Source: Heliopora coerulea (Eukaryota; Cnidaria; Anthozoa; Scleralcyonacea; Helioporidae). Taken from it: a DNA stretch of 64,000 bases. Where the stretch lies: positions 226,501-290,500 of the forward strand of contig JASJOG010000186.1 of assembly GCA_030142905.1 (NCBI GenBank), read 5' to 3'. Numbering within the stretch: the stretch's first letter is position 1; every line of letters begins with the position of its first letter. Below the pieces are notes generated by a model. The model was not told where the DNA came from. It searched no databases and saw only the letters and a program-made list of their open reading frames with translations. The translations under genes and the position numbers were made by a program. Below are positions 11,610-22,400 of this stretch, in pieces.

Positions 11610-12160
11610 AAGATACCGTAAAAGATGAGATTACGCAGAAAAGTGGAAGAACTGGGGAAGAATAGAAGGGCTGCAACTCACACCATTTCTGACTAAGAGA
11701 CAAAGAACCTCAGTAACGAAGGAAAGAAGGCAGGAAGAACGACGTAATCACTAGAGAGAAAAGCAGTCGGTAAATTCCTTACAGATACAGAAGGTACAAG
11801 TGGTATTGAGTCATAGCGGTGGATAAAGGAAGGATTTCTGAAGAAGAAAACTGAGGTTTTGATAGTTGCTGCGCAAGATCAGGCCCTCGGAGCCAATTGG
11901 ATCAAGAAGAACATGGATGGTCAAGAGATATTTGATAAGTGTAGACTTTGCGGAGAGAAGGATGAATCGATAGCCAACCTGATACTTGACTCCAAAAAAC
12001 TTGCTCAAAAGAAATTCCAAGAACCTCACGATATTGAAGCAAGAATTGTGCACCTAGGTTTGTGTCAGAAGTCCAGGTTGATAGGTTATGTCAAGTGGTA
12101 CAACTACAAGCCGAAAAATGCAATGGAAAATGAGAGGGTGAAGATTCTGTAAATGAGAAA
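11610..12160 (+). pseudogene. LINE C-terminal fragment, copy 2
   Basis: Homologous to the fragment at 11085-11500 but longer: RWIKEGFLKKKTEVLIVAAQ, DQALGANWIKKNM, a CRLCGEKDES zinc-knuckle start, then KLAQKKFQEPHDIEARIVHLGLC (in part) and WYNYKPKNAMENERVKIL. One stop interrupts the N-terminal part. This is the region downstream of RT in non-LTR elements; RT itself is absent. Confidence 0.75.
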
Positions 12161-12234
12161 GCAGATGGGTAGGACAAGGATTAAAGAGCCTAAAAGAAGT
12201 ATACCAGGAAACAAAAGTCAGAATTGCAACCTAT

Positions 12235-13340
12235 ATGTCAATGTCGGAGAGTAAATGGATTAAAGTAATATGCAACAGAGGATGCGATAGTGAGTATTGT
12301 TCAGTGAAACATGAAGACGAACAGACGTTAGCAGAATATGGAATGGAAGTAACCTTTAACGAAAAAGAAGTGACGATCAACGGAGAGAGTATGACAGCCC
12401 TCTGGAAAACCTGTTGGAGGAAACTGAAGGAAGGATTGATGAAAGGAATGAATAATAACAAAAAAGGCCGAGTATAGTAAGAAGGAAATGCACAGCGATG
12501 TCTATTAGAACCAGGATGTGGAATGTAGTGAATGGCTTAAATGTAATCTAGACCCTAAGAAGACAGCAGCGATGATAAACATGTAAGAACAGATGATCGC
12601 AACAAGGAAATGGAAGGGATAAGAGGATTAAAAGTGGAATCGGTATTGTGTAGATTGTGTGGACCGTATGATGAGACTGTACAACATCTCTTGGCAGGAT
12701 GCACAGTAATAGTAGGGACAGAATATGTGAGGAGACACAACAACGCATTGATGGTGCTAGCAGCACAATGGGGGTTACAACATGGGATTATAGAGGAAGG
12801 AACACAGTGGTATCAACAGCAATAGGTAAAAGGTGAAGTAACTGAGAATGACAAGTTTATGTTGATGTGGGATTTTGAATACAAACTGAGGAAATATAAT
12901 AAAGCTAGGAGGCCAGACATCACACAAGAGGACTGGATAGGGAAGCGCATTTAGATGGTGAACATGGTTTGTTCTCAGGAACAAAATATTGAAGAAAAAC
13001 ATCGGGATGAGTTGAACAAGTACTAACAGTTAGTCTTTGAAATGAGAGGATTGTTCAGGTTCCTATGTAGAGATAATACAAATGGTAATAGGATGTCTTG
13101 GAGATGGAATCCATAAATTACAACAACAAATTGATAAGCTGATACAACATGAAAAGGAAGCTAAATGCGTGGTGAAAAACATACGGAAGACAGTATTAAT
13201 GGAAAGTGAGACACTGTTACGCAAAGTGCTGAGCAAAGTGGTCCAAGAGGACTGATATTTTAGAATATGCAATGCTAAAACATGAAACCCCAACAAATTC
13301 TGATAGGAAGATCCACTATGTACATCTAGTAGGCACTATT
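12235..13340 (+). pseudogene. LINE C-terminal fragment of a second, related family
   Basis: Decayed coding sequence with LCRLCGPYDETVQHLLAGC (zinc knuckle), NNALMVLAAQWG, GIIEEGTQWYQQ, LMWDFEYKLRKYNKARRPDIT, then stops, and a C-terminal helix region (QQIDKLIQHEKEAKCVV ... ESETLLRKVLSKVV). It lacks RT. The (AAT)n run at about 13374 is probably its tail. Confidence 0.75.
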
Positions 13341-13373
13341 GGCCGTTAAGAATCGGCTATCAAACAAAGACAA

Positions 13374-14060
13374 TAATAATAATAATAATAATAACAAGAA
13401 TAATTGGGTGGTGTGCGACTTGTTATAATAATAACAATAATAACAGGGCACTGGTGTAGGACAGGCAAAGTATCAGCCTATTACGAGAAAGTAGAAGCTC
13501 CCGCTCACCAGACTACGGGGTGACACCTTTAGCAAGTGCCAGCAACACCTTAGCCAAGGGAAGATAAGACTATTTAACCTTGGATGGCTGCTTATCTAAG
13601 AGAAGGTAACTCCGAGAGAAAACCAGAAGAACTTAGGCAGGACAACATCAGAGCTAGTGAGCTCCATAATACGAGCAGGCTTTGATGAGATGACCTAGGG
13701 AATGGCGTCCCCCGCCTTACCAGCTGGGTAGCCTCAACTTGCCTTAATTGTATGGCGGCTGCAAGTACACTACCTCCAGGTGTTTTCATGCCTGCCTTGT
13801 TGGCCCAAGGACTAGAAGACGGTCCGTACAGCTGACTGATGCCGCTAAACTTAGTTTATGAAGGATGAACCAGTTTTAAAATGACGAAATAGATGAGCAC
13901 TAATCTAAGAATAAGACAATATTCAGACTTACATCTTGCAGTGGTACGTCTAAACTGACCTTAACTGGTTGGAAGTGCAACAGAGTACTGTTAAAGTTAA
14001 ACTGGATATACGCATGGTGGAGTGCTTTCAGGGACTTTCGAGGGCTGTACGTCCCTTACT
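13374..14060. other. LINE-associated non-coding tract
   Basis: An (AAT)n run is followed by a moderately GC-rich tract without usable frames. Its composition differs from the flanks, and it may be a LINE untranslated region. No terminal repeats or RNA motif were identified. Confidence 0.35.
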
Positions 14061-14099
14061 TTATCCTGACTCGGTAAACTGGGCGAGAAAGGGCCAGCG

Positions 14100-14930
14100 T
14101 GGTAGGTGATTTTTAAAATGTATTTTAATGGTAAAAAATTCTTTTCTCCACGAGTTCCCTGAAATGCGCAATGTCTGTTGCAGCTTTACCTGGCGGGATA
14201 CTGGGAGACCATAGCAGGTTGAGACCCCTTCTGCTGTTCTTCTGTCAACAAAACGAGCGTAAATTTTATTGTGCCAGAGCAAATGAGAGGTTGGATTACT
14301 TCTTCTTCGAGAGTTGTCATAATGGTGTCTGCCAGAGTAGGTCCCGAGGAAAAACCCATGCATACTCCATCAATTTGTTGAAAAAGTTCACCATTTAGAG
14401 AAAATGGCGTTTTCGTGCAGGAGTCAATCAGAAATTTTTTTAAAGTTTGTTTGTTTAGTGGAATTGTGATTCGGTGTTTTTGTATATTCTGTCTAAGATG
14501 ATGTTGACGGTTTTCCGTAGTGGTATGTTTGTCAACAGCGAAGTTTCATCGAAGGAAACAAACTTGAAATCTTGCGCCAGTCGAGGAATTTTATGTATTC
14601 TGAGAACGGCGTCAAAACTATCTCGTAGTTTGAATTCATTGAGTGCAAGTGGATTCAGTAGCTTTGAGAGGTATTCAACAACTGGTTGATAAGCTGTGCC
14701 GGTGGTGTCAATAATTGGGTGAAAAGGCGGAAAACTGTCAATGCATTTGTGTATTTTAGCTAGACCATATGCGCGGAAAGGTTTTGTTGACAGTGGCTTG
14801 ATCTTTTGAAAAATTTCATCATCGATTTCTCCTCGTTTATGGGTCATTTGTAGGTAGTTTTGGAGGGAAGAAAGTCGAGTGAAAGGATGGGCGAGTTTGT
14901 AGATTTTTAAATTTCTTTCGATTTGCGAAT
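14100..14930 (-). pseudogene. Penelope reverse-transcriptase fragment
   Basis: On the minus strand the frame from 14847 reads FRAYGLAKIHK, FHPIIDTTGTAYQPVVEYLS, LRDSFDAVLRI, KFVSFDETSLLTNIPL (RT motifs 1-3 in the Penelope style). After a frame change it continues with NGELFQQIDGVCMGFSSGPTL (motif 4 equivalent). The catalytic YVDD block and the GIY-YIG domain are missing. It is an internally decayed fragment. Confidence 0.85.
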
Positions 14931-14939
14931 ACAGAGGTC

Positions 14940-16464
14940 ATGCGTGTTACGTAGTCCGTCCACATGACGATCTGCATGAAAATTTTACATCCGACAATGA
15001 AACTTTCGTTTCACACATGTAATTGAAACATTTTTCTATACGAAATAGTACTTTCATATGTGAAATGGCGTGTGAAAATTTCATTAGGTCATGAACAGCA
15101 AACACACACAAACACACTCAAAAAAGGAAATCAATTGAGCAAACCAGAGTTTTAATGGTATATCTGGGTAACTCTTGAGTATCATAACGTATCAACTATT
15201 GTTAATGCTGTGCACAATAGATTAGATTTTTAAATAATTTGTCTACTGTAATTTTGAAATGCAAGTGTGTGCGATGGTAAAAATTAAAAAACACTTAGCA
15301 TATTGCTACCATATCTTTTTTTAATGGGGACTAAACGATATTGCAGCCGCTCTAAATAAAATGTTCGGGGAAGCGGGGACCCCCTGCCTGCCGCTTCCTA
15401 CACCACTGCGGCAGATGATATGAAAACGTTCGTCAACCTTAAATCATCTAAAAATATTTCCCAGGTCCAAAAAAGTTGCATTATTCTTGAAGCATGACAG
15501 ACGATATTTTAGCATTCTTTTAATCTCCAACCCTTAGGAAATGTTTCTAAACACCAAACAATAGAGATTATTCTTGTAGTATGACAAACAATAATTATGT
15601 TAACGTTCAGCAAGTTTAAATTCTCAGAAATTGAGTCTGACCTTTGACAGGGATCTATCCTGTGACCTTTATATTAACCCTGCGATTCTCTGATGCCTGG
15701 GCTACTATGACTCAAAAGGAATGCGAGTGTTACAAGTGTTCGCAGTCTACTACTTCAGGAACAGTAGCACAGCAAAAGGAGGTCGGGGTGACAACCGACC
15801 CTCCTAGACCTTTAAAGAGCTATTTGTCGGATGTGACCTCAGTCTGAAAATCCTAATTTTCGTGGCTAAGAGATGTTGTGGGTTACTTTTAATAGCTATA
15901 TTGTGCAGAATTGTTTTTGTTGCTTTGAGTTATTAAATAAAAGAATTCTCGTCTAGACGAGAAAGCAAGAAAACGTATAAACATAAAATATCTAAAGTTC
16001 GGGGAAAAAAATCATCGCAGAGGGGGCACATCTAAGGTCCTCTGTCAGGGGGACACCGGTATATAATAGGACATTGGATTCACGAATTTCAGAAGACACT
16101 GATCATTTCGAGAAATTACTCAATCACATTGACACTGGTGTATTTAAATATATCTAATTATTTATAGGTGTAAACCTCTAAGCTTGCACTTGCATAATAT
16201 CAACGTACAAATTCATAACGTCGAAAGGAACATCACTGTGTTGGGACGATTTCATAACTGACATCTTAGGCTCAAAATATTACCTGTAGTTCTCACTCAT
16301 TTGTCTTTAAAGCAGTTCAGAAATTTTCACGTTAAGATTTGTCAAGGCACTCGAAAAATGTACTGACTATTGCGGAAGTCATTGTTGTATTACAACCCGT
16401 TATGTTACGAGTAGGCGCACGGCATTAGCAGGTTATAATCTCACATGTCTAATAACTCACTCAC
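14940..16464. other. Unassigned stretch downstream of gene B's last recognised exon
   Basis: AT-rich sequence. The start (14975-15085) contains several diverged TTTCACATGTGAAA-like words, related to the array at 61.2 kb. A 67-codon plus frame at 15644-15847 has no recognisable domain. The remaining exons of gene B may lie here but could not be identified. Confidence 0.4.
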
Positions 16465-19400
16465 TTTGTCGCGAATGGCTATTTTCGTGGGAAGATTCAG
16501 AGCTTGCAGATGTAGTGGCAAGACTTCTTTCATTATCAACCTGAAGTACAAAAGATATAATAAGACGATGAACGCATTGCGTACTCGGCGTGAACATGAA
16601 AGCAAGTGATGTAGCTATTATACCAAAGTAACTTGGACATGATATTACTAGCGTAAGAATATGAGAAACTGTGAAAAAAATAAGTGATTTTCATTTTGGA
16701 ATTATTTTCCTTCCAGTTATGGTAAAACTGTTACTGATGTATAAAAGAAGAAAGAAAAGAAGCTCTTACACCACTTTTCCTACAGGGCGTGTTGTGTCAT
16801 GGGAAGGTTGCAGTTACGGAAGGGCCAGCCAGATCCTATCGTAATTTTGGCGAGAAATAAATTTCCCAAAGAACTGAAATAGCAAATCAATGTCTGAATT
16901 ACAGAGCCTTTAAAATCACGAATTTAATTATCTACCAGTTCTTTTTGCAAAAATATGGAGATTTCATTACTAAGTTCTGTCGAAAACAAACATGCATCAA
17001 CGGTCAGGGTTCGAAATTAGCTTTTTTCCAGTTGTCTCTGCAACAAAAATTTTCTCTGGGCAACCAAATTTTGGTAAACAGTTGCCTAAATTGACTGCTC
17101 TCGCTTTTTCATGAAACGCAGGTTACATGTAATTGAACTCGCAATATATCAGCATTATTCAAAACAATGATCATTGTACGTTGCAAATTGACACAGTTAA
17201 GAAGTAAACATATCATTTATGTGTGATGAAGGTTGGTTTCATTTGGCTGATAAAAAGGTTTGGGTAATCAAATTCTTTCTCCGATAACCTGAAAAGATTC
17301 AGAGTTTCATAAATGACAACCAAAAAAAAAATTTAATTTCGAACTCTGAACGGTGCCACGAGTTTGTCAGTCACTATTTTGTTTAATAGATTTGGCAGGC
17401 CCTTGCAAAAGTTTTTGCAACCTTCCATGACATATCGTGAGAGACTATTGAAGAAGCCGGTTGTTACACGCATCTGGAGGACTGGGTTGTACGATGAACC
17501 CTATCATCATGTGACCAGTTTTCTTCTGCCCCTTCCCATGATCAGACGTTTATCCTCCATTTGCCCACCCACAAGTAGGTTGGAATAACGAAATATGGCA
17601 TTCATGTAACAAAGAAACAATACTCTCGAATAAGGAGCAATTTTATACCTGGAAAATGACATCGACAGTGAAGGAAATGTTGTGAAAAGTGGCTTGTGTA
17701 AGTGGTTGTTCTAAGAAAGAGGGTTGTTTGCTTTTGAAATAAAGTCTGGTGTGGCTAGTCTGGCTTGTCTACCTCAACTTAAAATATTAAATAAAGTTTG
17801 GTTCGACTTGAAACCGCCCGTAGCCTGTGATAAAACATAGATATCTATCAATGTCGGAGAACGTATACAATAAAAAGTCGCCAATGGCTTCTGGTTCATT
17901 TCACTACTTTACTTCCAATCACTTCCTCGAAACGTTCTATGGTGATATACATCACAAGTTTAATATTTGTCGAATACCAAGTAAATTAGGTTAATTTCAA
18001 GCATTCTTTTTCTTCACTCACAAGTTCAGATTCAGCAGGAGCAGAGCTTGCAGTTTGAAATGAAATTTGGACTGGTTAGACCTTAGTAACAGGAGGACTG
18101 CAGACGATGTATTTATGCTTATGAATTGATGAGTAATTTAATGGACAGTGACACGTGTGTAATTAATTAAGGCGTGAACTTTGACAGTTATGACGTACCC
18201 GCGCGAGATATTACCTCAGATCTGCTAAATCTAATCTTAATAAGGGACAAGTATGGTCATACAGTCATGAGTGGAAATAAAGACAGCCCACCTTTAACCA
18301 CTTAAAGCATGCTATTTTTAATAATTTTAGGTGAATTATTTCACTTTTTATGCATTTGTAAAAGCTTCAGTATTTTCTTTTCCTCTATTTTTTGTATTTT
18401 TACATTTTTAATATTTTAATATATTTACATCTTGCCTCATAACTTTATTCTTAGTCATCTTTAGATGAAAATACCGCCTAAACAACCATTGTAATTAGTC
18501 TAAATTAAATTAGTGAAACAAGTTTACGTGTTGAACAAATATTAAATTTGTAGTTCAATTCTGCTTACACAGTGACGTACCTGTTCTACTGAAGCTGTTT
18601 TGTGTTCCACCAAAGATCGTATACGTACTTTAGTGGGACAATTTTTTCCGTAATGGTTTTTACCTTTACAACACTTCAGTAAAAAGTGCTTATCCCGTCC
18701 TCTCAAGTCCATTCCATCATCAATATTGTTATATGATCGGGTAATATCATCAGGTAAAAACCTAAACGCAGAAAATCTTACAATTATCCAATATCATTGA
18801 TCCGTACGAGTAATTTGTTTAAAACACCTTTTTTTCCAGCGATAACTGTATTTCCCCAATTGACTAGCTATTAAAATCTGTTGACAGTTTTTTCCCCAAC
18901 TCCATTTCATGACCGATTCGCGACATATGTTTATAAAACGCATGATTTCTAACGTCACATGAAACGCAAGAGATCAAAATTAGGAAGAATGCTTCCTACC
19001 TCTCTTCAAAGGCATTATAGATTGTACAAAAGCCACTGCAGAAGTACAATTTCGAAAAAGACAAAATATCAAACTTTTTATGTAGAGTTTCGAAGAAAGA
19101 ATTTTTATTACATTTATTTTGATTGTTTGATGATATTATCGGGGTGATAAAAATGATGATGATGTCGGTGATGATAACTTTCATGACGATCATGATAATG
19201 ACAAACTACATTTATTGAGTGCAAATCTCATGAAATGTTCAAATCCGTTAAAGGTTACGAGATTTAATATAAAGAAACGTTTTCAAATTATTTTTAATAA
19301 AATTCAAGAGTTCATATCTTTAATATTTTTGCAATTTTTGTTTGAGAAACGCGAGAGCTTGGATATATCTTAAGAGAGATGAATGATCGTCAAGCCCTGT

Positions 19401-22400
19401 ACTCAGAAAACGATTCTGAGCCCCAGACGGGGATCGAACCGGCAACCTTGTGATGACCGGTGAGACGCTGTCACCATTGAGTTACCGAGACTCAGATGGT
19501 GAGCTAAGGTGCAAGTCCGATATATACGTGCGACCTAAGCGGAAGCCGGTAGCTCAATGGTGAGAGCGTCTCACCGGTCATCAGGAGGTTGCAGGTTCGA
19601 TCCCCATCTGGGACTCAGAATCGTTTTCTGAGTACAGGGCTTGACGATCATTCATCTCTCTTAACCCAATATTTTTGGTGGTAAATTTTCATGTAGTGAG
19701 AACAACAGAAGTAAATGATTAACAACGTTGAACTGATCAAAATTTGGTCGTGGGTGTATACAAAAGATCATTTTTACACCTTTCGTAAAAGCAACACGGT
19801 CCTTTTGCTTTTATTATTTCAAAAACATACTTGGGAACTTGGGCATGAACGACTTTAAGTTCAATGGTACGTACTTTAAATAAATCAGATCAATCTTTCG
19901 GACCTGTGGAAAGGGCAAATTAACAGTATATGGAAAGGAATATGAGAACAACAACAAACGTTACGCACAATTCTAGCAGCACCATCTTAAAAAACTGGGC
20001 AGCAGAATGTTTAATAGTATTAATCATGGTTGCCATACTTCTGAAACTCGATCAGTGTTGTTATTCAGAAGCACTTGCTTAAAATGTTCCGCTCTCACAT
20101 GCAGTGAAAACGATTCTGTTTATCAATACATCACATAAAATTCGAGTTTAAAAAAGTTTGAATCAGTTTTTGTTAAAAAATGTAGCAATTGCTTTGCCTG
20201 TACTCTCAAGTATTTTAAAGTGTACTGACATGCACATGCCAAGACGCACAATTTTGCATCCTTTACAATCTAAGTAAGACGACATGGAGCCAAGGTATTT
20301 CCAACTAACCTTACAACGTTTTGAGGAAGATGCAAATGTTCCTTCTTATCTAAGGGCACACAGAAAAAGACTTCTTGTTCACTTCTAAGGCGTCTTTGAA
20401 AAGTTTCTCCCTCAAAGCCCCACTTTCTTTTCACTTTCTCTAATTCGATTTTAGGAGCCAACACAGCCGATAGGATATTCGGTTTTTCGTTTGTATCGTG
20501 TGCTGCCAAAACAATTGCATTGCAGGCCGCGGGTGAATAATGTGGAGAGTCATTGGTAATTCTTTCATAATTTTCTGCACTAGCTTGTTCATTCTTCTTT
20601 ACAAGCGCAGAACGGCTAAAAATATAGCAACAGTAAATTTCTTTAACAGTTCTCGAATAATCTTCTAAGACGACTATTAGAAATAAAATAGTCAGTAAAC
20701 TGTTGGACTGGAGTATCAACGGTTGTGGGTTGGATAGTCTTGTAGTTTAGCTGGCAGAGCTCGCTTATTTTAGTAGAGTTCATTTAGTTCGTTTGGTAGA
20801 GATGAAAGTTTAAGGTTAGTTGATCTTAGGTTATATGAAATGTGGAATTTGAGAATGAAAAGGTTATGGACTAAATAATTTCTTCACGTCGGATAATTCA
20901 CTTCTCGGTGTCTTAACCCTATTTCACATGGGGGGGGGGGTGTTTTTGGCCCCCCCCCCACCTATACTTTGTTTCATAAAATTTGAACCGCTTGTCCAAT
21001 TCGGCTGAAATTTTGTGACTTTTAATATTTTTTTATTGCGGTTATTTTGCTATAAAGAAGTTTTAAAAATTTTCGCGTTTTCCGGGCTTAATTCCACTTT
21101 TGTCGCCAGGGGGTGAAAAATCACTTTTTGCGGTTTTACAATCTTTGGTTTTATTTTCGTCTGATTAGATTTTTTGGACAATAATGTTGAATTTTTTTTG
21201 CCTGCCAATTACATCTTAGGTCTAAGACAAATTTGAATGTGCAATCATCATTTTTATTTTTTTTTCAGGGGGTAAAATTCAATTCCGGCAGTTATTTTTT
21301 GAACTCAAACGTTCTAATGTTTTTCTCAAACTTTGATGTCTTTTTTGATTTTTTATCACACTGATTTATTACTACATCTTCAATTTAGTTCTATGTGTGC
21401 CTTTTTCAACTGGAAAATGCAGTCTCGGGAGTAAACACAATAAGTTACTTTCAGGTATTCTGTAATTAGTAATTAGTGGAATACAAATCACAGGCAAAAC
21501 GTTTCTTTTATACAAATCTTCAAAGCTTCCCTTTTGTATGAAAGTGTTAGTTGAATCCATTATTGATATTTTGATGTATAGAAAGAAGTGTAAAACTGAT
21601 TAGAAACCCTACTTATCTGAGGTATTGAAAAACGTGTGAAAAGTTACAAAAGTTACAACAAGTGACAGGACGTCGAACAACCAGCAGCACTTGAAGCTCC
21701 AAGTGATCGAAAAAGATGCTTTTACTGCATCGAACAGTTGAAGGGAAAGCCTCATTACAAGGAACAAAAGAACAAACTTGGCAAATCTAAGCATTGTTGT
21801 CCATCCTGTCAAAGAACAGTATGTACATAGCACGCAAGCTACGTATGTAATGAATGCATTGAAAAATTCCACATATAGACTTGAACGGACACCCAGCAAA
21901 GACAATTGAAAAAAAAATTTTTTGTAGATATTTTGATGTTTTTTGACTAGCAATATATTTTTCTAGCATATCCCAAAGTTTCATGCATTTCCCATTTCCC
22001 GTTCTCGAAATAATTAGGGGGGGGGGCCAAAAAGCCCCCCCCCCTCCATGTGAAATAAGGGCATACCGATATGCCATGTTAAATAGGGTTAAGGTGCTGA
22101 AGCTTAAGGTACTGAGATGGCAAAAGGTAAAAATTTGGCGAATAAAGGCATGTAGCTAATTTTCTTAACTTACTTGCTGAAATGCTTCACAGAAAATGTT
22201 ATTTTCAGTTTATTCTTTCTCAAGCGTTCTACCATTGCATTCACATCATCTTCTGCACTTCTCCATTTGTGCGTATTATGGGAATCCTTGTGGCTGCGTA
22301 ACAGTACTCCATATTTTGAGGAAAAGGGAAACTTCATGCCAACAGGGAAAAACTCTTCGTTCATATCTGCTATGTCTTCATGACAGTATACCAGCTCTAC

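Noticed and set aside
19541..19610. Possible functional tRNA gene
   Set aside because: A and B boxes are recognisable, but the acceptor stem and anticodon arm do not pair well and a mirrored copy lies next to it; a tRNA-derived SINE fits better.
21609..22077. 114- and 96-codon minus frames inside the piggyBac-like element
   Set aside because: They show no similarity to piggyBac transposase motifs, overlap each other in different frames and include the terminal homopolymers.
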